Assembly: GCF_030685535.1 (NCBI RefSeq)
Contig: NZ_CP131599.1
Coordinates: 372,001 to 436,000, forward strand
DNA length: 64,000 nucleotides
Source: Photobacterium leiognathi
GTDB taxonomy: Bacteria; Pseudomonadota; Gammaproteobacteria; Enterobacterales; Vibrionaceae
Direction of reading: 5' to 3'
The translations under genes and the position numbers were made by a program. This document shows positions 52,359 through 61,720 of the stretch, piece by piece (position 1 is the first letter of the stretch; every line of letters starts with the position of its first letter). The notes below the pieces were generated by a model, which worked only from the letters and a program-made list of their open reading frames with translations, searched no databases and had not been told where the DNA came from.

Positions 52359-54452
52359 TCAGCCTAAGTTGCCAATAATATTGATGTGCTTATTTTCAGG
52401 GACCTCATTATAAGATAGCACCGCTAAACCTTGGGCGAAAGTACGGGCATAGCGAGATAGTAACGGTCTTAATTGCGGTATCACTAATAAAACAGGGGCT
52501 GCTCCTTGCTGTTTTAATTGTTGTTTTGCCAGCGGCATATTTTGTTGAAACTGGCTTAAAATATTAGGTTCAATAGGGAAACTATCAAGCATCACATTGC
52601 CACTGGCTTGTGCTTGTTGCAGTGAGGTTAATAAGATTTGTTCAAGTTCATCTGATAGGGCATACACACTAAGATCTTTCTTATCGCCATTGATTAAATT
52701 CACTAGTGTGCGACGTAAGCTACAACGGACATCGGCAGCAATTAAGATCGGATCTTTGGTATTCTCAGAGGCTTCCAACATAGTATTGGCTATGGTACGA
52801 ATATCTTTTAGCGGTACTTGGTCTATCAGCAATTGACGATACACTTTAAGTTGCTGAGCAGGTGTTAACGCAGCACTTAAACTTTCCGCTAATTTCGGCG
52901 CTTGTTGCGCCAAACGTTGGTTAATAAAATCCACATCATCATGGGTAAACAAGTCTGCTAAATGGACTTTCATTACCTTGCTTAAGTGAGTGGCAATGAC
53001 GGTGGCATCATCAACAACTTGATAGCCCATATTCAGTGCTTTTGCTTTGTTGTTATTCTCAATCCATACCGCAGGCAATTGATAGGCAGGATCGTGACCG
53101 AGGATACCGTCTATTTCGCCATAAGTATCACCCACGGCAATGGACATTAAACGTTCAGGTTCAATACTGCCTTGCTCAATGATTTCACCGTGAACCGCAA
53201 TGGTATAGTGATTCGGTTTTAAACTCAGGTTGTCGCGAATATTGACTTCAGGCAGTAAATAGCCGACTTGCTCTGATAAGTTTTTGCGAACACCGCGAAT
53301 ACGTTGGGTGAGTGGTGCGCCTTGTTCTTTATTCACCAAATGTACTAAACGAAAGCCAAGCGATAACGACATACTTTGAACATGAGGAATATCATCCCAT
53401 GTTAAAGGTGTCTCGTGGTCTAGTTGCATCGCTTGAGAAACGGCTTCAACTTCATCGAGTTGCAGGTGGTGATGGGGCTTTTTATATTGTCGCCAGCCCG
53501 CAAAGGCTAATACGGCGGCAAAGCTGAAAAACGCAAGATGCGGCATACCCGGCACCATGCCGATGATTGCCATCACAGAAGCAACAGTAAATAAGGTGGC
53601 AGGCGAGGCAAGCAGCTGATTCTGCATGGCTTGCGTCATGTCATCATCGCTATCATTAATGCGAGTGACAATAATAGCGGCAGAAGTTGCTAACAGCAGG
53701 GAAGGTATTTGCGCGACAAGACCATCACCAATGGTCAGTAAGGCATAAGTTTTAAAAGCATCAGAAGCGCTGAGTCCGTACTCAAAAACACCGATACTGA
53801 TACCACCGATGATATTGATAAACAGGATCAACAAACCTGCAATGGCATCACCACGAACAAACTTAGAAGCACCATCCATTGAACCGTAAAAATCTGCTTC
53901 ATTGGCAACATCACGACGGCGTTGTTTAGCTTGGTTTTGATCAATGATACCTGCGTTTAAATCCGCATCTATCGCCATTTGTTTACCGGGAAGGGCATCA
54001 AGGGTGAAACGGGCTGCTACCTCAGAGATACGTTCGCCACCTTTGGTGATCACCACAAAGTTGATGATCATTAAAATCACGAAGATAACCATACCCACTA
54101 CATAGTTACCGCCGATCACCACTTCACCGAATGCTTGGATCACTTTACCTGCGGCATCGCCACCATTGTGACCTTCCAATAACACAATACGTGTTGAGGC
54201 CACATTCAATGTCAGGCGCATTAATGTTGCTACCAGCAAAATGGTGGGGAAAACAGAAAAATCTAACGGTCTTTTTGCTGTGGTACTGACTAACAATACC
54301 AAGATTGCCAAGACAATATTAAAGGTGAATAAGGCATCGAGCAGCATTGGCGGCAGGGGTAAAATCACCATTGCCAGAATCATCAGTAGTGCAATAGGAA
54401 TACCGATATAACCTTTACTCGACTGTTTGAGTGTTGTGAGCCAATTTAACAT
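52359..54452 (-). CDS. flhA: Flagellar export protein FlhA (lateral system)
   Basis: ~697-aa core of the type III export gate. Eight N-terminal helices (~15-310) hold the FHIPEP-type region (SVFPTILLVATLMRLTLNVASTR, GDAAGKVIQAFGEVVIGGN) and the cytosolic domain (~350-697) binds chaperone-substrate complexes. Start taken at ATG 54452, with GAAGGA 6 bp before; ATG 54470 adds six residues. It follows flhB by 39 bp and belongs to the fliM-to-flhA operon. Confidence 0.96.
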   Translation of the reverse strand: MLNWLTTLKQSSKGYIGIPIALLMILAMVILPLPPMLLDALFTFNIVLAILVLLVSTTAKRPLDFSVFPTILLVATLMRLTLNVASTRIVLLEGHNGGDAAGKVIQAFGEVVIGGNYVVGMVIFVILMIINFVVITKGGERISEVAARFTLDALPGKQMAIDADLNAGIIDQNQAKQRRRDVANEADFYGSMDGASKFVRGDAIAGLLILFINIIGGISIGVFEYGLSASDAFKTYALLTIGDGLVAQIPSLLLATSAAIIVTRINDSDDDMTQAMQNQLLASPATLFTVASVMAIIGMVPGMPHLAFFSFAAVLAFAGWRQYKKPHHHLQLDEVEAVSQAMQLDHETPLTWDDIPHVQSMSLSLGFRLVHLVNKEQGAPLTQRIRGVRKNLSEQVGYLLPEVNIRDNLSLKPNHYTIAVHGEIIEQGSIEPERLMSIAVGDTYGEIDGILGHDPAYQLPAVWIENNNKAKALNMGYQVVDDATVIATHLSKVMKVHLADLFTHDDVDFINQRLAQQAPKLAESLSAALTPAQQLKVYRQLLIDQVPLKDIRTIANTMLEASENTKDPILIAADVRCSLRRTLVNLINGDKKDLSVYALSDELEQILLTSLQQAQASGNVMLDSFPIEPNILSQFQQNMPLAKQQLKQQGAAPVLLVIPQLRPLLSRYARTFAQGLAVLSYNEVPENKHINIIGNLG

Positions 54453-54491
54453 GTGAAGTCCTTCATCCAATCAGGTAACAATGCGCTGAGA

Positions 54492-55619
54492 TTAATGCTG
54501 TAAATGTTTCGGGATAACAAAATTAGGTAATTGTTGTGGTTGATTGCCTTGCCCTTGTCGAAAGGCTTTGAGCTGTAAGACATAAGTTAAAATATGCGCC
54601 ACGGCGACATAGAGCTGACTTGGGATCGCTTGTTCTATCTGGGTGCTGTGATAAATCGCACGGGTTAATGGTGGTGAGCGTAAGATCTCTACATCGTGTT
54701 GTTTGGCGATGGTTTGAATATGCATTGCCGCTTCGTCTATGCCTTTTGCTACAACAAAGGGCGCTTCAGACAGTGTTGTGTCATATTTAATCGCAACGGC
54801 ATAATGGGTTGGGTTGACGATCACCACATCGGCCTTTGGTACTGCTTTATCAATTTTTCTACGGGCGAACTGCTGTTGAATTTGGCGAATACGCTGCTTG
54901 ATCTCAGGATTACCTTCGTTGGTCTTAAATTCTTCCTTAAGTTCTTGCTTGGTCATTTTTAGCTCTTTAGCGTGTTCCCATTTTTGGTAGGGAATATCAA
55001 TGAGACCAAAGATAAAAAGAGCAATCCCCATAAGCAAAATGCCATGAAAGAGAATAGTCATAATTAACGATACGCCTTGTTTAAGCGGTAAGTTTTGCAT
55101 CCCTAATAAGCGGCTTAGATTGGCATCAAGGTAGAGATATAACAGCAGGAAAATCACGCAGACTTTGAGTGTCGACTTTAAAAGTTCTACCAAAGATCGC
55201 GTTGAGAACATGCGTTTTATTCCTGCAATGGGATCAATTTTTGAGAGTTTTGGCAGCACACCCGCAGGATAAAAAAGCCAGCCGCCAAGTAATAAACCGC
55301 TGGCGATAGCTGTGATGAATATCAAAGCAAATAATGGCAGCAGTAATTGAATGATAATGGCTAAGCTTGTGCCTAATGCTTCAATAGCAAGCCAAGGAGA
55401 GCGCAAATCATCATGAGAGATTGTCATATTGAGCTGAAAGACGCCATTTAACGCCTGCCAAATCACATCAATTTGAAAATAAAAGAAAACGATAACTGCA
55501 ATAAAAATAGTCGCGGCTGTGAAGTCCTTTGCACGTGGGATCTGACCTTGTTCACGGGCTTTACGGATCTTCTGCGGGGTTGCTTTTTCGGTTTTGTCTT
55601 GTGCTGATGACTGACTCAT
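54492..55619 (-). CDS. flhB: Flagellar export protein FlhB (lateral system)
   Basis: 375-aa export-gate switch. Four helices (~28-205) and a cytosolic domain with the autocleavage motif NPTH (VIVNPTHYAVAIKYD ~268-282). N-terminus DKTEKATPQKIRKAREQGQIPRAKD is typical. Its ATG overlaps the stop of fliR by 4 bp. Length is normal. Confidence 0.96.
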   Translation of the reverse strand: MSQSSAQDKTEKATPQKIRKAREQGQIPRAKDFTAATIFIAVIVFFYFQIDVIWQALNGVFQLNMTISHDDLRSPWLAIEALGTSLAIIIQLLLPLFALIFITAIASGLLLGGWLFYPAGVLPKLSKIDPIAGIKRMFSTRSLVELLKSTLKVCVIFLLLYLYLDANLSRLLGMQNLPLKQGVSLIMTILFHGILLMGIALFIFGLIDIPYQKWEHAKELKMTKQELKEEFKTNEGNPEIKQRIRQIQQQFARRKIDKAVPKADVVIVNPTHYAVAIKYDTTLSEAPFVVAKGIDEAAMHIQTIAKQHDVEILRSPPLTRAIYHSTQIEQAIPSQLYVAVAHILTYVLQLKAFRQGQGNQPQQLPNFVIPKHLQH

Positions 55620-56392
55620 GCGCCCCCCGAAATATAAAGTTGGAGCTGATCTAAAGTGTGATGCACTAACTCAGCATAGCGTGTAGGTACACCGCTAACT
55701 GAAATTAAGACACTAAACAGCCCTAATAACATGGTCATAGGAAAACCGAGGGCGTAGACGTTTAAACTTGGCGCGGCGCGGTTCATCACACCGAAACTAA
55801 TATTAGCCAAAAGCATGGACACAATTGCAGGTAGCGCAATAGCCAGTGCAGAGCTGAACATCCAACCAAAAAGCGTGAGTATTTGTTTTACTGAGGAAAG
55901 CGCTAAGCCACTGCCAACAGGCCAAGAAGTAAAGCTTTGAACCAGAATATCAATGACCAATAAATGCCCATCAAGGGCAAGAAATAGCAGAGTAGAAAAG
56001 AGTAAAAACATTCGTCCAAGAATGGCAATAGAAACCCCATTAACAGGGTCATTCATCATTGCCATTCCTAACCCCATTTGCAGCGAAATGATTTGCCCAA
56101 GCAAGGTCATGATGGAAAATAAAAAGTGCAAGATTAAACCAAATAAAATTCCCCAGATCGCTTGTTCAAATGCCAGAGTTAATGCATTAAGTGATAGTAA
56201 ATCAGTCGTTGGCATCGCTGGCATAAGAGGCGCGGCAATAAAGCTGATAGCAAGTGCTAACAAAGCGCGAACCCAAATAGGAATTAGTGCATCACCAAAA
56301 AATGGCATGGCTAACATGGCAGCCCCAATACGAAAAAATGGTCACCAAAACTGAGCGAGAAGGGCATTAAGCTCTGCAAACGAGATCGCCAT
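55616..56392 (-). pseudogene. fliR: Lateral fliR with in-frame TGA at codon 17
   Basis: FliR, an export-gate membrane protein, expected ~258 aa with six helices. The gene starts at ATG 56392, overlapping the fliQ stop (TAATG), and reads MAISFAELNALLAQFW, then TGA at 56344-56342. The same frame continues PFFRIGAAMLAMPFFGDALIP... to the end at 55616, with no further stops. Homologues usually have aromatic residues at this place (FW/PFFR), so a Trp codon TGG to TGA change is the simplest reading. Re-initiation at ATG 56317 would give a 233-aa protein without most of the first helix. Confidence 0.9.
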
Positions 56393-56661
56393 TAGCCAAT
56401 CATTCCCGGAATGTTATGAAATAAGTAATCAAATAATTCCATGAGGCGTCTTAACATCCAATGTCCGGCAAAAATCACCATGAGTAAGGTCATGATCAAA
56501 CGAGGTAGAAAGCTAAGTGTTTGCTCATTGATTTGGGTGGCAGCTTGAAAAACCGCAATCACTAATCCGACTAATAACCCCGGTATAACTAATACCATCA
56601 CCATGTTAATGATGATCCAAACAGCATTAGAAAATAGGTTTACCGCAAGTTCTGGCGTCAT
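56392..56661 (-). CDS. fliQ: Flagellar export protein FliQ (lateral system)
   Basis: 89-aa export-gate protein with two helices (~15-38 and ~50-75); normal length. MTPELAVNLFSNAVWIIINMV then FQAATQINEQTLSFLPR are standard FliQ segments. It follows fliP by 15 bp and its stop overlaps the fliR start. Confidence 0.95.
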   Translation of the reverse strand: MTPELAVNLFSNAVWIIINMVMVLVIPGLLVGLVIAVFQAATQINEQTLSFLPRLIMTLLMVIFAGHWMLRRLMELFDYLFHNIPGMIG

Positions 56662-56676
56662 TGCATTCTCCCTTTG

Positions 56677-57441
56677 TCATCCAAAGCTGGCAGAAAGCGA
56701 ACCGACTGTCATGGTCCAGCCATCAGCAAGAACAAACACAATCAGTTTGAAAGGCAATGAGATGATAAGTGGAGATAGCATCATCATACCCATTGCCATT
56801 AAGACACTGGCAACGACTAAGTCGATGATCAGAAAAGGGATGAACAGCATAAAGCCAATTTGAAATGCGGTTTTTAGCTCACTGACCACAAAAGCTGGTA
56901 ACACAATCGCAAAAGAAATATCTTCAACATCTTGATCTAGTGGTTCGTTAGCTATGCGCATCATCTGCTCTAACGCACTTTGATGGGTTTGTTTTAGCAT
57001 GAAATCACGTACGGGTTTTTCCGCAGTATCAAAGGCTTGTAAGAGTGTGATATCGCCGTTGTCATAAGGCACAAAAGCATTATCGTAAACATCACTCCAT
57101 ACAGGACGCATGATTAAAATTGTTAGAGAAAGGGCAATACCCACCAGAATACGATTGGGTGGGCTTTGTTGTAACCCAAGTGCTTGGCGCAGAATAGAAA
57201 GCACGATAATAATGCGGGTAAAACTGGTTGCCATCAGCAAAAAAGCAGGGATAAAACTCAGTGCTGTCATCAAGAGTAAGATCTGTAACTTCACACTGTA
57301 TTCTTGCTCGCCTTGTTCATCAGTCACGGTGAGAAAGTTCAGCCCACTATTGGCTTCTACCTGTGAAGTAAAGAACAGACAGCCAATAATAACAACGAGT
57401 GTGAGAACACAAGTTAATAAGCGGTATCCCTGATATATCAT
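56677..57441 (-). CDS. fliP: Flagellar export protein FliP (lateral system)
   Basis: 254-aa export-gate protein with signal peptide (~1-30), then four helices. Typical segments: [30 protein letters not shown] (~58-87), [19 protein letters not shown] and [35 protein letters not shown] (~178-212). Two bp after fliN, so tightly coupled. Confidence 0.96.
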   Translation of the reverse strand: MIYQGYRLLTCVLTLVVIIGCLFFTSQVEANSGLNFLTVTDEQGEQEYSVKLQILLLMTALSFIPAFLLMATSFTRIIIVLSILRQALGLQQSPPNRILVGIALSLTILIMRPVWSDVYDNAFVPYDNGDITLLQAFDTAEKPVRDFMLKQTHQSALEQMMRIANEPLDQDVEDISFAIVLPAFVVSELKTAFQIGFMLFIPFLIIDLVVASVLMAMGMMMLSPLIISLPFKLIVFVLADGWTMTVGSLSASFG

Positions 57442-57443
57442 GC

Positions 57444-57809
57444 TTAGTTGTCCATGGTATTTAGCGGTGAATCGACAACATCAATCAGTCGTAAACCGTA
57501 TTTCTCATTGATCACCACCACTTCAGCGTGACCCATTAGTGAGCCATTCACTTTGACATCTAACGGTTCACCATTGAGCTTATCTAACTCAATCACACTG
57601 CCTTCTCCGGCTTTCATTAATTCGCCTAATGAGATTTCAGTGCTTGCTACTTCAAGGGTTACAGTGACAGGAATTTTCTTAAAAAAACTTAAGCCACGTT
57701 GAGGGTTAGGTGTATCAAGTTGAGGGGATTCATCAAACTGTTCCAACTGAAGATCATCAAAATTTAAGTCATCATCATTAAATAGATCGGGTTCGTTAAT
57801 ATCGCTCAT
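57444..57809 (-). CDS. fliN: Flagellar motor switch protein FliN (lateral system)
   Basis: 121-aa C-ring protein. An acidic N-terminal part ([24 protein letters not shown]) precedes the SpoA domain (~48-118: [33 protein letters not shown], then [19 protein letters not shown]). Two bp after fliM. Confidence 0.94.
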   Translation of the reverse strand: MSDINEPDLFNDDDLNFDDLQLEQFDESPQLDTPNPQRGLSFFKKIPVTVTLEVASTEISLGELMKAGEGSVIELDKLNGEPLDVKVNGSLMGHAEVVVINEKYGLRLIDVVDSPLNTMDN

Positions 57810-57811
57810 GC

Positions 57812-58636
57812 TTATGTGTCCTTACTGGTGTTGATGATTAAAACAAGCTGACCATTTTGCTCTGCTACATGACCATTAAATAAGTGTTCTTGCCCAATGC
57901 TGATGGGTGAAGATTGGATCAAATCAATGTCGAACACATCTCCGGGTTTGAGTTGTAGCACTTGATCCAATGGCATTTGCTTTTCACACAAAATGGTATT
58001 GAGCACGACCTTGGTGGATTCGAGTTGTTTGGTGAATTGCTCATTGATATTGGCGATAGGTTGTAAGCCAATCACTGTGGTTAAGGTTTGGATTAAACAG
58101 GAATCAATACAGATGGTGATTGTGCCGAGTGTATCTTCACAACTAACGTTGAGTTGGATCACCAAACCTATATCGCCAGATAGAGAGCTGTCACATTCAT
58201 TCCACATCTCTTCTGGGGCAATAACGCTAGCAAAAAGATGCCCTAAACGTTGTTGCAATCGAAAATCACTCGCAGTAAGTACCTGACTTTTTACGCTATT
58301 TAAACGACTAACCGGTGAATTATAAAAACGATCAGACAGAGAAATAAGTAGTGGGGCTGAGCAGCGAAAATTGATCATGCCACCATCATCATGTTTTAAC
58401 GTCAGTGCCGAATGTTGCCCCTGTTGCGGTGATTGAAAATCAATACTGACGATAGAGATCGTAAATTCAGTGGACTTAATCCATTTTTGAATTTGGTCAG
58501 TTAGTTCGGTTAGTGAACGATTTAAAATATTAGCCAATTCATCTTTAATGGTATGAATTGGCTTTCCTAATAGTTCCACATTTAATATGGGATATTTATT
58601 GTCAAAATCCGATTTTATATATTCCATAGTTATCAT
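57812..58636 (-). CDS. fliM: Flagellar motor switch protein FliM (lateral system, short form)
   Basis: 274-aa rotor protein, shorter than polar FliM (~330-350 aa). Middle CheC-like domain (~40-190) and C-terminal SpoA domain (~200-270: QVLQLKPGDVFDIDLIQSSPISI, GHVAEQNGQLVLII). The N-terminal CheY-binding motif (LSQDEIDALL) is absent, so switching by CheY may be weaker or different. No clear ribosome site before ATG 58636; ATG 58627 is possible. First gene of the minus-strand operon. Confidence 0.88.
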   Translation of the reverse strand: MITMEYIKSDFDNKYPILNVELLGKPIHTIKDELANILNRSLTELTDQIQKWIKSTEFTISIVSIDFQSPQQGQHSALTLKHDDGGMINFRCSAPLLISLSDRFYNSPVSRLNSVKSQVLTASDFRLQQRLGHLFASVIAPEEMWNECDSSLSGDIGLVIQLNVSCEDTLGTITICIDSCLIQTLTTVIGLQPIANINEQFTKQLESTKVVLNTILCEKQMPLDQVLQLKPGDVFDIDLIQSSPISIGQEHLFNGHVAEQNGQLVLIINTSKDT

Positions 58637-59088
58637 AATTAAGTGGATAAAATTAAAGTGTAGTTGATGTTTATTGTGTTTATATAAATATGTTTAGTGT
58701 TTTTATAACTGTGAATATATAAAATAAAACATATTGAGAGCAAAAATGTGACGTTAGTTCATACCATTATTATTCAATGAAATAAAAACTGTTTTGATGT
58801 TTTAATTTTAGAAACTTTGATTATGATGAAAGTGAGTTAACAATTAGTCATGGGTAAGTTTATGAATAATAATGGTTTAATATTATACTTTAGTCTTATG
58901 TTAGCGTGTTTTAATAATCGTCAAAATAATGTCTAAAATAGCGTCAAATAATGTTTGTTCAATGTAATTTGTATAAATATTATATAGATATCATCACTGT
59001 GTTTAATATGTTTTAAATTTCAGCTTGATATGCAATTGTTTAGCTATAATAAAACTGTGATTAATTTATGAAGAGGTGAGTGCTTATT
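58637..59088. promoter_or_regulatory. Divergent control region of the lateral flagellar operons
   Basis: ~450 bp, very AT-rich, without genes. Plus strand: TATAAT at 59045-59050 is a plausible -10 for motY-lafK, with no convincing -35. Two direct repeats, CGTCAAAATAATGT (58919-58932) and CGTCAAATAATGT (58942-58954), are about two helical turns apart and could bind an activator. No sigma-54 (TGGCAC...TTGC) site was seen. Confidence 0.45.
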
Positions 59089-59985
59089 ATGACACTCATG
59101 ATTTATACATTAAAAAAACTATTATTCCCTGTCGTATTTATATTGCTTTCACTTAATAGCTTTGCGAAAGAGCTTTTTGTTCCTATGGATTTAGTTCAAT
59201 GGAAATATAAAGGGGATAAATTTAGTTGTTCATTAAATCAAGCTATTCGTCATTTTGGTTCTATTAATTTTGTCGCTAAACCTAAGCAGCCATTAGGCGT
59301 TCAGGTTAATAGCTTCCATGTTAAAACGCCTTATGAGCGAGCGATACTTAGCCAAGTGACATCGCCTTGGGAGAGTGATTATCCCCCTGTTGTGATCGAA
59401 GAAATTGGATTGCCTAAAAAAGCAGGCAAAGTGAGCTTTTATGATGATATTGAAAATCTACTTGAAGCGATGGCACAAGGGCAATGGCTTGGATTTCGCC
59501 TGACGTCATCGCAGTTAAATGAGTCGTTAGATGTCACTGTGCCGTCGGTCAATATTACGCAGGCAATGGCGGATTTTAATCAGTGTCGAGCGCAATTACC
59601 TGCCATGGCATACCGAGATGCAAGGGATGTGGTGCTGCAATTTAACTTGGGTCAACGGGTTGTTAGCTCATCACAAAAACAAACCTTGGTGGATTTGGCA
59701 AGTTATCTAAAACACGACAAAAATATCAAACGAGTATTGATTGATGGGCATACCGATAATGTCGGCTCTAGTGTTGCCAATCTTCAAATTTCAAAAGTCC
59801 GTGCAGATGATGTTGCCAGCATTCTGCGAGAAAACGGTGTGCGTTCATCATTGATGGAAATACGATCTCATGGCTCCCGTTATCCTGTTGCCAATAACAA
59901 TACCCAGCAGGGAAAAGCGAAAAACCGTCGCGTGACTATTCGCGCTATTCGCAAGGAAGAAGCAGTAAAAAGGAAGGGTAGCTAA
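59089..59985 (+). CDS. motY: MotY-type sodium-motor/T-ring protein (lateral system)
   Basis: ~298-aa periplasmic protein of the flagellar stator ring. Signal peptide (~1-25, SFA|KEL), an N-terminal MotY domain (~28-165), and a C-terminal OmpA-like peptidoglycan-binding domain (~185-290) with VLIDGHTDNVGS and RADDVASILRENGV, ending RNRRVTI-like (KNRRVTIRAI). The lateral systems of Vibrio parahaemolyticus and relatives place motY before lafK, as here. Start at ATG 59089 (AGAGGTG upstream); GTG 59080 and ATG 59098 also possible. Its stop overlaps lafK by one base. Confidence 0.88.
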   Translation: MTLMIYTLKKLLFPVVFILLSLNSFAKELFVPMDLVQWKYKGDKFSCSLNQAIRHFGSINFVAKPKQPLGVQVNSFHVKTPYERAILSQVTSPWESDYPPVVIEEIGLPKKAGKVSFYDDIENLLEAMAQGQWLGFRLTSSQLNESLDVTVPSVNITQAMADFNQCRAQLPAMAYRDARDVVLQFNLGQRVVSSSQKQTLVDLASYLKHDKNIKRVLIDGHTDNVGSSVANLQISKVRADDVASILRENGVRSSLMEIRSHGSRYPVANNNTQQGKAKNRRVTIRAIRKEEAVKRKGS

Positions 59986-61334
59986 TGCAACCTAACAATA
60001 TTCAATTAGTCGAGCCAAACTTAAATGCCGCCAATCAAATGATTGCTGTGCTTGAGAGTAAAGGATATCAGGTTAACCATTTCACCTCAGGTCGTGCAGC
60101 GTTATACCAATCATCCTCGGCTATTACCTTAGTAAGCTCGCATATTACGGATATCTCATTAACAGATTTTATTCGTCAATTTCATCAAAAAGCGTCTGCG
60201 ACCCATAACGGAACAACACCAGTTTCCATTGCCATTGTCGATCAGGCGCAAGGGATGATGGCTGCAGAAGCGATGAAAGCAGGGGCAACTGATTATTTAC
60301 TGCGTCCGTTTGAATCTGAGCAATTACTAGGATTGTTATCTCGCGTTGAAGCCTTAGACAAACCATTAACCGATATCGTAGTGGAATCATGGCGCAGCAA
60401 GCAGGTACTGCAATTAGCTCATCGTGCAGCGGGTACCAATGCCACAGTTCTGATCACTGGCGAATCAGGAACAGGCAAAGAAGTATTAGCGCAATACGTT
60501 CACCAACATTCATCCCGCTCTAAAGCACCTTTTGTTGCTGTTAACTGTGCAGCTATTCCTGAATCCATGCTAGAAGCAGTACTGTTCGGGCACGTTAAAG
60601 GGGCGTTTACTGGCGCAACCCAAACCCAAACAGGAAAATTTGAAGAAGCGAATGGTGGCACAATTTTATTAGATGAAATTGCGGAAATGTCGCCGAGCTT
60701 ACAAGCCAAGTTATTGCGAGTGCTGCAAGAGCGTGAAGTCGAAAAAGTCGGTAGTCATAAAACCGTTCCACTCGATATTCGCGTGATAGCAGCAACGAAC
60801 AAAGATCTGCGAGTTGAAATTCAAAAAGGGACGTTTCGAGAAGATCTTTACTATCGCTTAGATGTCCTTCCTCTGCATTGGCCTGCGTTACGTGAACGCA
60901 CAGCCGATATTCTGCCTCTGGCACAGTTCTTTATAAATAAATACCAAATGGGTAGTGCTTGCCAGCTATCGGAAGATGCGTGTTTTGCATTAGCGCAGTA
61001 TCACTGGCCGGGCAATATTCGTGAATTGGAAAACGTCGTGCAACGGGCTTTGGTGATGCGTCATGGTGATTTCATTACAGCTCAGGATCTGATGTTGCCT
61101 GTTGATGCCACATCGCCTACTAACTTACCGCAAATCCGTGGTGAGAATGGCCGAGTTGAAGCAAAGAAAATGGCAGAGTTTCAATACATTATTAAGATCC
61201 TCAAGCAATTTGGTGGTAATCGAACCAAAACGGCTCAACAACTGGGCGTAACGACTAGGGCGCTGCGATACAAACTAGCGGCAATGCGAGAGCAAGGAAT
61301 AGACATTGATGCTGTATTAGGTTCGGCAGCATAA
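59985..61334 (+). CDS. lafK: LafK, sigma-54-dependent master regulator of lateral flagella
   Basis: 449-aa enhancer-binding protein. N-terminal receiver-like domain (~1-120) with no normal Asp phospho-site block (like FlrA/FleQ), AAA+ domain (~135-370) with Walker A GESGTGKE, GAFTGA loop (VKGAFTGATQTQTGKF), Walker B ILLDEIAEMS and RFRxDLYYRL-type segment (TFREDLYYRLDVLP), then a Fis-type HTH (~405-440, GGNRTKTAQQLGVTTRALRYKL). Activates sigma-54 genes of the lateral system in relatives. Between motY and fliE. Confidence 0.93.
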   Translation: MQPNNIQLVEPNLNAANQMIAVLESKGYQVNHFTSGRAALYQSSSAITLVSSHITDISLTDFIRQFHQKASATHNGTTPVSIAIVDQAQGMMAAEAMKAGATDYLLRPFESEQLLGLLSRVEALDKPLTDIVVESWRSKQVLQLAHRAAGTNATVLITGESGTGKEVLAQYVHQHSSRSKAPFVAVNCAAIPESMLEAVLFGHVKGAFTGATQTQTGKFEEANGGTILLDEIAEMSPSLQAKLLRVLQEREVEKVGSHKTVPLDIRVIAATNKDLRVEIQKGTFREDLYYRLDVLPLHWPALRERTADILPLAQFFINKYQMGSACQLSEDACFALAQYHWPGNIRELENVVQRALVMRHGDFITAQDLMLPVDATSPTNLPQIRGENGRVEAKKMAEFQYIIKILKQFGGNRTKTAQQLGVTTRALRYKLAAMREQGIDIDAVLGSAA

Positions 61335-61345
61335 AGGAGAGTTAA

Positions 61346-61717
61346 ATGACCACGAATAACCCAATATCGTCTTTAACATCAGAACAGCTCATGCTTGAGA
61401 AAATGCAGCAGATGCAGCAACGTACTCAAGCTGATTTCATCGTAAAACCCAATATGATGACGGTAGAAGCCACGAATAATCAGTTTACACCAGCACCATT
61501 GTCATTTTCTCAAGCCATGACTGGTGTACTTAGCACGGTGAACCAGCATCAAAAAACAGCTAGTGACAAAATCACCGCCGTTGAGTTAGGGCAAAGTGAT
61601 GATTTAGTTGGGGCAATGGTTGCGAGTCAAAAAGCCAGTTTGTCTTTTTCCGCTTTAATGCAAGTGCGTAATAAAGTGGTTGCGTCATTTGAAGATGTAA
61701 TGAAAATGCTAGTGTAG
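61346..61717 (+). CDS. fliE: Flagellar hook-basal body protein FliE (lateral system)
   Basis: 123-aa junction protein between MS ring and rod. C-terminal part is typical (LVGAMVASQKASLSFSALMQVRNKVVASFEDVMKMLV). The N-terminal half is Gln/Met-rich and variable. GGAGAG ribosome site 6 bp before. 11 bp after lafK. Confidence 0.93.
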   Translation: MTTNNPISSLTSEQLMLEKMQQMQQRTQADFIVKPNMMTVEATNNQFTPAPLSFSQAMTGVLSTVNQHQKTASDKITAVELGQSDDLVGAMVASQKASLSFSALMQVRNKVVASFEDVMKMLV

Positions 61718-61720
61718 CTT

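Noticed and set aside
58637..59088. Sigma-54 promoter for the motY-lafK or fliM operon
   Set aside because: No TGGCAC-N5-TTGC match on either strand in this region.
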